Positions 8,961 through 18,351 of a stretch of 64,000 nucleotides of DNA are shown in pieces. Position 1 is the first letter of the stretch. Each line of letters begins with the position of its first letter. Below the pieces are notes generated by a model, which had not been told where the DNA came from, ran no database searches, and saw only the letters and a program-made list of their open reading frames with translations. Both the position numbers and the translations under genes were made by a program. This DNA is from Nodularia sphaerocarpa UHCC 0038. GTDB taxonomy: Bacteria; Cyanobacteriota; Cyanobacteriia; Cyanobacteriales; Nostocaceae. The stretch spans positions 1,368,356 to 1,432,355 of the forward strand of contig NZ_CP060140.1 of the NCBI RefSeq assembly GCF_022376295.1. Reading direction: 5' to 3'.

Positions 8961-11900
8961 CTAAAAACTATGTAAGTTTTCCTGTAAGCGATTACTCATG
9001 ATCAGCAAGAGATTTTTAGCTAGCAGTGGGTTATCAGCAAGCGCTGCTTCAAAATTTTTGCTCTCTATTGCTAAAGTCCTAGTTGTGAGTGCGGTTGCTA
9101 CGGCTGTTGCCTCATGACTTGTATTGTTTAATACACTTATTTCACCAATAGTTTGTCCTGGCAAAACAGTTTCAATTACCTGTTCTCTTCCTGCTACATC
9201 AACCCTGACCTCAGCTTGTCCATCAATGAGTACTAATAGTTCCTGAGCAGGTTCTCCTATGTTGTAGATTGTCTCTCCAGAACGGTAAACTCGTACTTGA
9301 CTGTTTCGCGCTAGATCAATGAGAGCATTTGCTTTCACCCCTTGGAAGAAACTGCTTTCGTAAAGCCATAAAAGTTTTTCCAAGGTGCTAAAAGTTTCTG
9401 TGATTGTCTGTTTTAATACTGGTTGCATTTCCCACTGCACAACAATCTTCAGTTCATTTCCAGTGTTGAACCGGACAATATCACCTTGCTGTAGTTGCTG
9501 CTGCTGATTGACAATATGTTTGCTCCCAATGTATAAACCGTTGACACTCCCCAAATCTTTGACAATAACTCCTTGTTCATTTAAGTAAAAAATGGTGTGT
9601 TGTCGCGATATGGACTTATCTAAAATTACAATATCGTTATCATGACTTCGCCCAACTCGAATAATTGGCTGCTGAAAGATTTTCCGCTCTTTCTGCGCCA
9701 TATTTCTGATGTCTAAGATTACAGTGGGAACATTAGTAACTATTTGCTGTTTCTTTCCTAAAATTCCTTCTGATGTTTCTTGTACCAACCAATTTTGATT
9801 GGCTTCTGAGTTTTTTAATTGATGCGCTAGCTGAACACCCAAACTAGGATTTAATTGATGTAGAGCATAGAGGCTGGCAGATTGAATCAGTGGATCAATT
9901 TCTTGTACGAGTCCCTGCAAAATATCAACAATAGCTTCTGGATGTAAGTGAAACTGAGCTATAGGAGTTGAATTTCCTGAACCACCCACTTGAGTTAACT
10001 CAAAATCAGCACCTATTCTAGTGGGTGCTGAGTCAAAATTAGTTGCAGTTGGAAAATTCAGTGTGGGTAAGGTTGTATCATGATTATTGATATCTAGATA
10101 GCCTAGCTGGGTCTTTTTCAAGTAAAGCTGAGTCTCTTCTGTGTCTTTTGGTTGTCGCAATAAATTGAGGGTGTTTGGAGTCAACCGCTCCTCCCATTGC
10201 GATTGCTCATCGTTGGCGTTCAGGATTTCTGAAATCAGGTTTGCTGCTAGTATGCCTGTAGAACTAGCAATGCTCCTTGCTTGAGGAGAATCTCCTAAGA
10301 TTTCTATAATACTAATTAATTGCTTGGTAACGAGTTTTTGCTTTTCTTCTACAGATGAGCGCAGCAAACGATAAATAGATGCTTGGGGATTAATTACTAA
10401 ATTCTCCAGTGCTTGGTAACAAACTGCTAATTCTTGCAACTGCACTAACAATATTTTGGCTGTATGCAGCAGTGTGCCGTCTTGATTAAATATATGTGCT
10501 AAGACTTGTTCTTGTTCGTCTGTAGTAATGGCATACTCTTGTCTCAATGCTATTATTTGCTTTTGCTTGCGCTCGAATGCGTCCTGCAATGAAACACCGC
10601 TTTCCACCAATTCCAAAATAAGTAGCTCTAGTCCTCGACCATAACTTTCGATTCTTAATTGATTTTCGCGGGTTCGCTGTTTTTGTGGGTCAAGCAAAGA
10701 AGGATCTTCAATTCTCAGTTCTGTGATGATCAAATAATGCTCATTGTCATTAATGTTGAGTTCTTTACGCAGACCTTTAAGAACTTCCAGACTGTTAGCA
10801 GAATGAGCTTTACCATCTTTTAAACTTTCTTGTAGTACTCCCTTGTAAACTCGTAAGCGATCGCTACTATGAAACCCTGGTAAGACTTTAGCGAGAACAT
10901 AAACCTGATCTGGTAATAAATCTTCGAGCGATCGCCCTGACAAAAATTTGCTCCAGTCTATTGCTAGCTTGTTCAACTGCCGACGTAAACTATTTGCTAG
11001 ACTCTCCCGTGTATAAAGTTCTTGGCTCCGACTTAAGTTTTTATACAGCCACAATGTGCTGACTAAAACTATGAAGCTGTTAAATACTAACTCCATCCAA
11101 TTAGGCAGTAAAGCCAAATTGGGACGACCACCAAACATAAAAAAGACGTTGAAGGAAACAAATACACACAACACAAAGCAAATATGCAGTATCTGTTCGT
11201 TACTGAGAAATTTATTTTTCCTTTTTAAATAAGCTCTGAAAGCTTGTTCCAAGGTTTGGCAAGCGAAATAGCTCACTGCGCCAAAAAAAGCTAATATGAG
11301 GGGAGCAGCAATTATTTTAGGAATGGCAATAGGTTTCTCAAATATGTAAAATCCTGGGTAAAAGAGACTGTTTAACAAACCTTCTTCATGAGTCCAGGTT
11401 CCAGAGTAATAGTAATCCCAGTTACCTGCATATAAGTAGTAGTAGAAAAAGAATCCAAACATCAAACCAAAATAACCGTAGAACACCAATTTTTGATCTG
11501 GTCTGGTAATTTCTTCCCAGTAAGAACGTTCTGAGTCAATATCTATACAAGGTGATTGACAACTAACACAGGCACTCTTTTCTTTACCAGAACTGTCTAC
11601 AGTACGACACATCGATTGGGTAATACTCTGTAGCGGCTGCAAGTGGGCATCACTGCCTAATAAACCGCGTGGTGCTGTATAAAATAGTTGTACAGATGCC
11701 ATTGGGCAAAAGTACTGGCACCAACTCCTACCTTTAAATAAAAAACCGACTCCAATTGATGAGAATATAGTTAAAAGCAGAAAAATACCTAATGCGATCG
11801 CATCACCATTCACAAATAGAAGCCTAATATTTAAACCCAGATAGAAAAGCCCAAATTGCAGATATAAATAGTTGCGACCAAGCCAAGACTCTTTCTCAAC

Positions 11901-12296
11901 ATCAGCCAATTCATAGCGTATAGTTCCTGTGTCTGGGTTAACAACCTTGCGCTTTCGCTGGATTCCTAACGCTCTGGGAATCTGAGAAAAGAAATACAAA
12001 GGACAAATACGCCGCCAAAATTCATGCCCAAAAACTACCAAAATAATCAGTCCCAATGGGACGATTAACCCCCAAAAGATTCGCGGCCCCATTGCATAAG
12101 GTTGCTGTTTCAAGCAAACTCCCTGAACTTTAATACACTTTTCGGGATCGATATGGAAGGGACTACTCAGGTTAGTAGGATCTGTTAACCAAAGTGAGAT
12201 CGGATCGTAAAATAAAGAGAATATAAGTGTTAACCAGGCGATAGCAAGTAACCACCTGACAAGATGCATTCTTCTCTCTGAAACTTGACTTATCAT
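8961..12296 (-). CDS. NapH/NosR-like membrane Fe-S protein with FHA and cNMP-type domains
   Basis: The 1111 residues begin with a multi-helix membrane part (about 1-430). It carries iron-sulfur-type cysteines: C98-P, C193-x3-C197-P and C243-x2-C246-x3-C250, a pattern like NapH, NosR and CcoG. A long cytoplasmic helical region (about 430-870, with HEAT-like stretches near 820-860) follows. Then come an FHA domain (877-955, VGRSHDND, SISRQH, GSVNG) and a cyclic-nucleotide-type domain (about 982-1105, ending in LLIMSNRL). In the phosphate-binding cassette the usual PR is SH (GEISVLNNTSHEATAV), so the cAMP-contacting Arg is missing. It probably transfers electrons across or along the membrane; partners and direction are unknown. 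Confidence 0.8.
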   Translation of the reverse strand: MISQVSERRMHLVRWLLAIAWLTLIFSLFYDPISLWLTDPTNLSSPFHIDPEKCIKVQGVCLKQQPYAMGPRIFWGLIVPLGLIILVVFGHEFWRRICPLYFFSQIPRALGIQRKRKVVNPDTGTIRYELADVEKESWLGRNYLYLQFGLFYLGLNIRLLFVNGDAIALGIFLLLTIFSSIGVGFLFKGRSWCQYFCPMASVQLFYTAPRGLLGSDAHLQPLQSITQSMCRTVDSSGKEKSACVSCQSPCIDIDSERSYWEEITRPDQKLVFYGYFGLMFGFFFYYYLYAGNWDYYYSGTWTHEEGLLNSLFYPGFYIFEKPIAIPKIIAAPLILAFFGAVSYFACQTLEQAFRAYLKRKNKFLSNEQILHICFVLCVFVSFNVFFMFGGRPNLALLPNWMELVFNSFIVLVSTLWLYKNLSRSQELYTRESLANSLRRQLNKLAIDWSKFLSGRSLEDLLPDQVYVLAKVLPGFHSSDRLRVYKGVLQESLKDGKAHSANSLEVLKGLRKELNINDNEHYLIITELRIEDPSLLDPQKQRTRENQLRIESYGRGLELLILELVESGVSLQDAFERKQKQIIALRQEYAITTDEQEQVLAHIFNQDGTLLHTAKILLVQLQELAVCYQALENLVINPQASIYRLLRSSVEEKQKLVTKQLISIIEILGDSPQARSIASSTGILAANLISEILNANDEQSQWEERLTPNTLNLLRQPKDTEETQLYLKKTQLGYLDINNHDTTLPTLNFPTATNFDSAPTRIGADFELTQVGGSGNSTPIAQFHLHPEAIVDILQGLVQEIDPLIQSASLYALHQLNPSLGVQLAHQLKNSEANQNWLVQETSEGILGKKQQIVTNVPTVILDIRNMAQKERKIFQQPIIRVGRSHDNDIVILDKSISRQHTIFYLNEQGVIVKDLGSVNGLYIGSKHIVNQQQQLQQGDIVRFNTGNELKIVVQWEMQPVLKQTITETFSTLEKLLWLYESSFFQGVKANALIDLARNSQVRVYRSGETIYNIGEPAQELLVLIDGQAEVRVDVAGREQVIETVLPGQTIGEISVLNNTSHEATAVATALTTRTLAIESKNFEAALADNPLLAKNLLLIMSNRLQENLHSF

Positions 12297-12366
12297 TTTT
12301 TAATGCCCCTAAAAAGAGTGATCAATAAGCGAAATGAAACTGTGCAATAGTAGTCACTAAGAAAAT

Positions 12367-14190
12367 TTATCCACTTAAAGAATTGTTAGCGGAAAACACA
12401 ACCCTAAAACCCGGATTTCTCAAACCACCATCGGAGTAATCCCAACTACGGCTAGCGCTACGACAAAGTTCAGCACTAAAACGCCAAGAACCGCCACGTA
12501 ATAGCCGACGATGGAAATCACCATCAACTTCCCATGCAGTTCCATCAGAAGGTGCGCCAGTATAATTATTATGCCAAGTATCAGCACACCACTCCCACAC
12601 CAGCCCGTGCATATCATATAATCCGAAAGCGTTTGCAATCCTAAAACTGCCGACATCTGTTGTTTCTTTGCGGCTACAATTAACTAAATCAGTAGTAATC
12701 ATTTCGCCAAAGTGGAAAGATGTCTTAGTTCTGGCGCGACAAGCATATTCCCATTCAGACTCGCTGGGTAAACGATATTCACGCCCAGTTTTTTCCCAGA
12801 GTCTAGAGCAAAATTCTACAGCTTCGTACCAAGATACATTTTCTACAGGCCGATTCAGTCCTTTAAAAGTCGAAGGATAAGGATTTAAAGTTTGTTTAAC
12901 TTGAGGTAAAGCGGCTACAGCTTTCCATTGAGCTTGAGTTATGGGAAATTTACCCATAAAGAATGGCTGAAGAATCACTTCGTGTTGGGGACGTTCGTCA
13001 GCATCTCCTTCAAACTGTGGCGAACCCATCATGAAACTACCGCCGGGAATTAACACCATTTCTAGTGTTACGGCTTGGGTCAATTTTTCCGCAAAAAATT
13101 TGGCTGTAGGTAAATCGCGGTTAACTTCTCTCCCGGCTGTATCTACTGTAACTAATTCAAATTTAAAGGTTTCTAAGGGGGGTAATGGAGGTGTTACCTT
13201 CTTTGGTGGTGGTAATTTGATTAATACAGGTAAAGAAATATCAGAAATCTTTGGTTCGATAGAAGCTTTTTTGATAGACTTTAAATCATTGATAACTTCT
13301 GTAGCTGATTGATATCTTTCACTAGCTAAATGTTTTAATAATTTATTTAAAATATTGCTTAATTCATCGCCGATAGTCATACCCTTTTTCTGTAATTCTT
13401 CTTGCCATAACCAATTACCATTCATGGCATCATAAAGAGGATCATTAATTTCTCCATAAGTATTTTGTAATGGTAAACATTGCGTTAACAGACGCACGCA
13501 AGTTACACCCAAAGCATATAAATCACTTCCATGACAAGGAAATCCCGCCATTTGTTCAGATGGCGCATAACCAATGGTATAAATAACCGTAGCTTGTCTA
13601 GCTAAAGTGGTTTGTGTCACCTGTTTAGCACCACCAAAGTCAATTAATACTGGTTTCTTGTCACTGTCACGACGGATAATGTTTTCTGGTTTGATATCTC
13701 GATGAATTACCTTAGCCGCATGAACAAATTCGATAACTGGTAATAAGTCAGTTAAAAGTTGATAAATTTGCTCTTCAGTAAAGGGTTTTTGTCGAACTTC
13801 TTGTAACAGAGTTTTCCCTTCGATAAATTCTTGGACAAGATACAAGCTGGAACCTTGTTCAAAATAAGCTAATAATCTGGGAATTTGAGTATGATTTTCT
13901 CCCAATTCATATAACCGAAATGCCTCTTCTCTAAAAAATTCGGCGGCTTTGTTGCGTTGAATTGTGCCTTGAACTTGCGGAAAAAATTGTTTGATGACGC
14001 AAGGTGCATTCAGTCTATCTACATCTTCAGTTGCATAAGTTCTACTAAATCCACCTTCACCTAAAAGCCTCAAGACGCGATAGCGATTTCTCAGAAATTT
14101 GCCAAAGTTGCTTTGTCCGCAACTCATGCAAAATATATTTTCTTCAGGGTTGAATGGATTGGAGCAATTGGGATTTTGGCAAATTTGCAT
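12367..14190 (-). CDS. Ser/Thr protein kinase with zinc-ribbon and FGE-sulfatase-like domain
   Basis: An N-terminal zinc ribbon (C4, C9, C21, C24) is followed by a Hanks-type kinase domain (about 36-310). The kinase has GEGGFSRTY, K67 (VIKQF), HRDIKPEN (163-170) and DFGGAK (184-189), so it should be active. The C-terminal part (about 365-600) is a formylglycine-generating-enzyme-like domain: MVLIPGGSFMMGS, WYEAVEFC, RLPSESEWEYACRA, GLVWEWCADTW, RGGSW, NPGFR. In kinases of this type the FGE domain is usually thought to bind ligands or proteins rather than to make formylglycine. Only 70 bp separate it from the FHA-containing membrane gene, whose FHA domain is an obvious candidate reader of its phosphothreonines. 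Confidence 0.88.
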   Translation of the reverse strand: MQICQNPNCSNPFNPEENIFCMSCGQSNFGKFLRNRYRVLRLLGEGGFSRTYATEDVDRLNAPCVIKQFFPQVQGTIQRNKAAEFFREEAFRLYELGENHTQIPRLLAYFEQGSSLYLVQEFIEGKTLLQEVRQKPFTEEQIYQLLTDLLPVIEFVHAAKVIHRDIKPENIIRRDSDKKPVLIDFGGAKQVTQTTLARQATVIYTIGYAPSEQMAGFPCHGSDLYALGVTCVRLLTQCLPLQNTYGEINDPLYDAMNGNWLWQEELQKKGMTIGDELSNILNKLLKHLASERYQSATEVINDLKSIKKASIEPKISDISLPVLIKLPPPKKVTPPLPPLETFKFELVTVDTAGREVNRDLPTAKFFAEKLTQAVTLEMVLIPGGSFMMGSPQFEGDADERPQHEVILQPFFMGKFPITQAQWKAVAALPQVKQTLNPYPSTFKGLNRPVENVSWYEAVEFCSRLWEKTGREYRLPSESEWEYACRARTKTSFHFGEMITTDLVNCSRKETTDVGSFRIANAFGLYDMHGLVWEWCADTWHNNYTGAPSDGTAWEVDGDFHRRLLRGGSWRFSAELCRSASRSWDYSDGGLRNPGFRVVFSANNSLSG

Positions 14191-14465
14191 AATGAGGAGG
14201 AAATAGCATCTTATCCAAACTTAGTCCCAATAATATCAAATTCAAAATACATATATAGACAAATAAACCGGAACTGAAATACATCTGCATATATACTTGT
14301 AGGGTAAATTAAAATGCAGCAATTTAATTGATATTTGGTTCTAGGTACTATTTAAATACGAGTAATTCTGAGATTATATATTTTGATCACCAAAAAAATA
14401 ATATTGTGAAACTCTTGAATTTGTCAAGTGTGTTGACCTATTGTTAATTCTGCACAGATGACAGG
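14191..14465. other. AT-rich intergenic region
   Basis: About 275 bp upstream of the kinase gene, presumably holding its promoter. I see no clear motif, repeat or small gene. Confidence 0.4.
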
Positions 14466-15263
14466 TTATTTATTGTGATCAAAAGCACGAATAAATTCCG
14501 CTACAAAGGCGAAAATTGCCGATACTGCAATCAGAATCACACTCAGCGCATTCATATCAGGCTGAACTCCTGTTCTAATGCGACTAAAAATTTCTATTGG
14601 TAGGGTGTTAGAACCGCTACCTGATGTGAAACTGGCAATGAGAAAGTCATCTAAACTCAGTATAAAAGCTAGGAGACAGCCAGCTATAATACCAGGCATT
14701 AACTGAGGTAGTAATACTTTCATAAATGCTTGTATTGGTGTCGCGCCTAAATCTAGGGCTGCTTCTTCTAAGTGGGGGTCTAAATTTGTCAGTCTGGAAG
14801 AAACTACTAGTCCGATATAAGCTACGCAAAATACGATATGAGCGGCAATAATTGTCCACAAACTCAAGGGAACAGCAAAGGCGGCGAGAAATACTAAAGT
14901 AGCTACAGCGATCGCAATATCTGGAATAATTAACGGTAAGTAAGAAATACCCCGATACAAATTCTTACCCAAAAACTGATAACGTGCCAATCCTACCGCC
15001 ATTAGGGTTCCCAACACAGCCGAAATACCCACTGCACAAAAGGCCACTATCAAACTATTTTTCAAAGCTGATAAAATCCGCTCGTCGCTGAATAATTTGT
15101 AGTACCAATTGAGAGTGAAACCTTGCCAACTTGCACTGTAGGGCGACTGGTTGAAGCTATAAAAGCCAAGCACCAGTATAGGCAGATACATAAATGTAAA
15201 TAGAATTACGGTGAAAACCGCCTGCCAGGAGACACGCGGTTTTTTTGATGGAGAAATATGCAC
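14466..15263 (-). CDS. potC: ABC transporter permease, spermidine/putrescine (PotC) type
   Basis: A 265-residue inner-membrane permease with six predicted helices. The EAA loop reads EAALDLGATPIQAFMKVLLPQLMPGI, which couples the permease to the ATPase. The sequence DDFLIASFTSGSGSNTLPIEIFSRIRTGVQPDMNALS is typical of PotC. The usual partners (PotA ATPase, PotB permease, PotD binding protein) are not next to it: the gene downstream on the same strand is the kinase, and a divergent glycosyltransferase lies upstream. It therefore either works with distant subunits or ends an operon whose other genes moved away. The substrate is inferred from family only. Confidence 0.8.
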   Translation of the reverse strand: MHISPSKKPRVSWQAVFTVILFTFMYLPILVLGFYSFNQSPYSASWQGFTLNWYYKLFSDERILSALKNSLIVAFCAVGISAVLGTLMAVGLARYQFLGKNLYRGISYLPLIIPDIAIAVATLVFLAAFAVPLSLWTIIAAHIVFCVAYIGLVVSSRLTNLDPHLEEAALDLGATPIQAFMKVLLPQLMPGIIAGCLLAFILSLDDFLIASFTSGSGSNTLPIEIFSRIRTGVQPDMNALSVILIAVSAIFAFVAEFIRAFDHNK

Positions 15264-15782
15264 GTTGATGATATTTGTGATTTTTTATAACTGATTCACG
15301 TGTTCTATATAACATAAAATTTTCACTTTGTCAATCCTGGGGAGTAGGGAGTAGGGAGTAGGGAGTGGGGAGTGGGGAAGTGTGAAATACTCCTTCTTCA
15401 GAGGAATATCTTTTATAGCCATCTTGCTACGGGGTGAGACGAACCAAAATAACAGCCTAGCAAAAACATCCTAAAAACTGGGATCAATAAATTGGATTTT
15501 GCGAACAAATTGCCTAATTTAGGGAATAATTTCGAGAAAATAGGTTGAATTATTTTAATTTACTATTTTAATTATTTAGAATCAAGTTTCTTTCCAGCAG
15601 AAAGCAATATTTCACTACAAAGGTAGAAACTAAATATAGAAGGTAGGCAATACAATTGTAATTAAACTGTTTATTAAGTTGGTATTTTTTTTGATTTAAA
15701 AGTGCTAATTAAATCGTTTACAGGCACTTTTGAAACAGCAAACAGACATCTCGTTTTCAGCTTATTTTCTAGGAGTTTTGTC
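15264..15782. other. Divergent intergenic region with GGGAGTA tandem array
   Basis: About 520 bp separate potC and the glycosyltransferase. It contains the tandem array at 15339-15380 and then AT-rich DNA. A TTG at 15702 is in frame with the glycosyltransferase, but the codons after it look non-coding and the ATG at 15783 has a good ribosome site. Confidence 0.5.
15339..15380. repeat. Short tandem repeat (GGGAGTA/GGGGAGT)
   Basis: About five to six heptads of GGGAGTA, drifting to GGGGAGT at the right end. The unit is like the STRR class described from Calothrix and Nostoc. Confidence 0.85.
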
Positions 15783-16871
15783 ATGCGAATTGCTCAGATT
15801 GCCCCATTATTCGAGAGAGTACCACCTCCAGCTTATGGGGGGATAGAGTTAGTTGTAGGATTACTAACTGATGAATTAGTGCGACGGGGACATGAAGTGA
15901 CGCTATTTGCTTCAGGAGATTCTATTAGTTTGGCAAAGCTAGTATCAGTTCATCCCCGTGCTTTACGACTAGATCCAGATGTCAAGGAGCATAATATATA
16001 TGAAATGCTACAACTAGGCTTTGTCTATGAACGAGCAGAAGAATTTGACATTATTCATTCCCATGTGTGCTGTGCAGCCCTATCCTATGCGAATCTGATT
16101 AAAACACCGACGGTTCACACTCTGCACGGTATTTTTACCCCTGATAATGAAAAGATGTTTCAATATGCTAAACGTCAACCTTTTGTGAGTATTTCCAACG
16201 CTCAGAGGGAACTCAGATTAGGTTTAAATTATGTCTCAACAGTTTACAATGGCATTGATGTTAACAGTTATATATTTCATCCCCAACCGGATAATCCACC
16301 ATACTTGGCGTTTTTAGGGCGGATATCTCCAGAGAAAGGTACACATTTAGCGATCGCCATTGCTAAACAAACAGGTTATCATTTGAAAATTGCCGGGAAA
16401 GTAGATGTAGTTGACAAACAATACTTTGAGCAAGAAGTCAAGCCCCACATTGATGGTCAGCAAATTGAGTATCTGGGTGAAGCAAATCATGTCCAAAAAA
16501 ATGCCCTGATGGGAGGTGCTGTAGCAACTCTTTTCCCCATCACTTGGCGCGAGCCTTTTGGCTTAGTTATGGTAGAATCAATGGCAGCAGGTACACCCGT
16601 GATTGCCATGAAACTAGGGTCTACTGTTGAGGTAATTAAACACGGAAAAACGGGTTTTCTTTGCAATAATGTGGCAGATTTTGTGACTGCTATTGATAAT
16701 ATAACGCAGTTAGACCGCTCTGTTTGCCGAGAGTATGTCCAAAATTACTTTAGTCTGCAACAGATGACTGATGGTTATGAGGCAGTTTATCAGCAAATTA
16801 TTCAAGCACAAGCTGCTAAAAATGCTCATATCCAGGATGTGGTTAGTCTAGGTATGAGCAGCAATTCCTAG
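15783..16871 (+). CDS. Glycosyltransferase family 4
   Basis: This 362-residue GT-B enzyme begins MRIAQIAPLFERVPPPAYGG, a donor-side glycine loop typical of GT4. AGGAG lies seven bases before this ATG, which is why I prefer it to the in-frame TTG at 15702. The C-terminal nucleotide-sugar domain has FLGRISPEKGTHLAI and the EPFGLVMVESMAAGTPVIA motif with the retaining-GT4 glutamates. It probably transfers a sugar to a polysaccharide, glycolipid or small glycoside. Nothing nearby indicates the acceptor. Confidence 0.88.
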   Translation: MRIAQIAPLFERVPPPAYGGIELVVGLLTDELVRRGHEVTLFASGDSISLAKLVSVHPRALRLDPDVKEHNIYEMLQLGFVYERAEEFDIIHSHVCCAALSYANLIKTPTVHTLHGIFTPDNEKMFQYAKRQPFVSISNAQRELRLGLNYVSTVYNGIDVNSYIFHPQPDNPPYLAFLGRISPEKGTHLAIAIAKQTGYHLKIAGKVDVVDKQYFEQEVKPHIDGQQIEYLGEANHVQKNALMGGAVATLFPITWREPFGLVMVESMAAGTPVIAMKLGSTVEVIKHGKTGFLCNNVADFVTAIDNITQLDRSVCREYVQNYFSLQQMTDGYEAVYQQIIQAQAAKNAHIQDVVSLGMSSNS

Positions 16872-16895
16872 ATGCTTCTTTCTCAGCAATATTTA

Positions 16896-16943
16896 TAGGT
16901 AATTGAGAATGGGTAACTGAAAGAACTCATTACCAATTACCTA
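16896..16943. terminator. Inverted repeat between convergent genes
   Basis: TAGGTAATTG (16896-16905) and CAATTACCTA (16934-16943) pair perfectly across a 28-nt loop. Placement between the glycosyltransferase and the convergent DUF1499 gene suits a bidirectional terminator. Confidence 0.45.
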
Positions 16944-16959
16944 GAAATGGAGAAGTAAA

Positions 16960-17373
16960 TTATTTGAATTTGGCGCGAATTGTTTCTATTCTTTGACGAT
17001 TAACACCTAAATCACTTTGACCTAAGCGTGAGGCTGAACGCACTTGGATAACATTGGCTTGACGGTCTAGATAAAATTCTACATCATCGACAAATCCCAT
17101 TAATGCACTTTTAAATTCGGCATATAAATAATCTTCTGTTTCGGTGATTATTTTGGTTCTTGGTAAGGATTGAATGATTTGTTTGAGATGAGCGATGGGC
17201 AAAGCCCCGCCTCCGGCTATCGCTTCTTGGGGATTAGTTGTAAAAGTCAGTGGTGAAATGATATGCTCTGGATCTGTATCTTGACTAGAAACACAGTTGG
17301 GTGAATTAGGACAAGATGCTAATTTACCGTTATTAACACCTAAATTCTGCGGACGTTTCCCTGCAAATACCAT
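16960..17373 (-). CDS. DUF1499 family protein
   Basis: The 137 residues show the family signatures CPNSPNCVSSQ near the start and the C-terminal DDVEFYLDRQANVIQVRSASRLGQSDLGVNRQRIETIRAKF region. DUF1499 proteins occur in cyanobacteria, plastids and proteobacteria; their function is not known. There is no signal peptide. It is the last of three same-strand small genes (J-domain protein, DUF3143, this one) separated by short gaps of 14 and 49 bp. Confidence 0.8.
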   Translation of the reverse strand: MVFAGKRPQNLGVNNGKLASCPNSPNCVSSQDTDPEHIISPLTFTTNPQEAIAGGGALPIAHLKQIIQSLPRTKIITETEDYLYAEFKSALMGFVDDVEFYLDRQANVIQVRSASRLGQSDLGVNRQRIETIRAKFK

Positions 17374-17422
17374 AATTAACTAACTTTTATTCAATAGTAA
17401 TACACATTTTTAATACTCAATT

Positions 17423-17701
17423 TTATGGGCCAGAAAACACAGCTTGTTCTATATCTTCTCGGCTGAGAGAATACAAAAACGAGCGTTGAATTTCTTGCTT
17501 ATTTTCCCCAGATTTGATATATCTGACTGTAATTTGCTCAACATCAAGCCACAGTTGAGCTTCCCAATTAGGTCGCTGTACACGCCAACAATGTAGTTCA
17601 TTTTCATCTTGTTGACAGCCTTGTTCTTTTAACCACTTTTCAATTTGTGGTAAGGGATGACTATATAAAGGTGTATTGGGAGTAAGCATAGAAAATGACA
17701 A
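17423..17701 (-). CDS. DUF3143 family protein
   Basis: A 92-residue cyanobacterial protein. I recognise LYSHPLPQIEKWLKEQGC, LHCWRVQRPNWEA and the C-terminal QRSFLYSLSREDIEQAVFSGP. The function is unknown. It lies only 14 bp downstream of the J-domain gene, an arrangement I believe is common in cyanobacteria, so the two may act together. Confidence 0.78.
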   Translation of the reverse strand: MSFSMLTPNTPLYSHPLPQIEKWLKEQGCQQDENELHCWRVQRPNWEAQLWLDVEQITVRYIKSGENKQEIQRSFLYSLSREDIEQAVFSGP

Positions 17702-17715
17702 AAAACTACTAAAAA

Positions 17716-18246
17716 TTAAATAATCTTCACTTGTTCAGGGGTGGAGACTTGAGAAATATGGGTAATTTGTGGTTGGGTAACTTGGGTGGGAATATTGCTT
17801 TCACCACGAATCACAGCAACAGCGATCGCAACTAATACACAACCTGCTAAAGTTAAGCCTAACACAAATAATACAAAGATTTCGCCGGCAGATAAGGGGC
17901 GATCGCTCGCATCCAGATACATTGATTTGGAGTAATCGTAGGGTTGACGCACCGGATGGTTTAAATCCGTTGGTGCTTGAATTACCCCAAAGCGAGAATA
18001 GCCAATTTTCGCATCATAACTTAAACGCTTTTCTGGACTGCTGAGAGTGGCGTAAGCTTCATTAATTTGCTGAAATTTCGTAGTCGCAACCGTAGCAGGT
18101 AATTCCGTAGTATCTGGATGATACTGTTTACTCAGTTCCCAATAAGCACGACGGATATCAATTACCGAAGCTGAGGGATGCAGTCCTAGCAGCCCATAAT
18201 ATGTTGTATTCTTGCTTATTTGTCGCTTTATCCCGTTTTGAGTCAC
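17716..18246 (-). CDS. Membrane-anchored J-domain protein
   Basis: An N-terminal J domain (about residues 15-85) has the HPD motif in SKQYHPDTT, which stimulates Hsp70 ATPase. It lacks the G/F region and zinc finger of DnaJ. One hydrophobic helix follows at about 123-147 (EIFVLFVLGLTLAGCVLVAIAVAV), with a short polar tail. This is a type III co-chaperone, anchored with the J domain likely in the cytoplasm. It heads a three-gene group with the DUF3143 and DUF1499 genes. Confidence 0.85.
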   Translation of the reverse strand: MTQNGIKRQISKNTTYYGLLGLHPSASVIDIRRAYWELSKQYHPDTTELPATVATTKFQQINEAYATLSSPEKRLSYDAKIGYSRFGVIQAPTDLNHPVRQPYDYSKSMYLDASDRPLSAGEIFVLFVLGLTLAGCVLVAIAVAVIRGESNIPTQVTQPQITHISQVSTPEQVKII

Positions 18247-18351
18247 GTCTTTGATTCACTTTGCTCAAATTCAGTTTTTTCTATTTTAACTGAAACGCCG
18301 TAATCCCAATTATTGATCAAGCTGCATATAACAAGGGAAAGAAAATTAGGA

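Noticed and set aside
12367..14190. Active formylglycine-generating enzyme
   Set aside because: The FGE-like part is fused to a kinase and no sulfatase is nearby; such fusions are common in cyanobacteria and generally not regarded as sulfatase activators.
15702..15782. Glycosyltransferase start at TTG 15702
   Set aside because: The 27 added residues look non-coding, whereas ATG 15783 has AGGAG seven bases upstream and begins the conserved MRIAQIAP motif.
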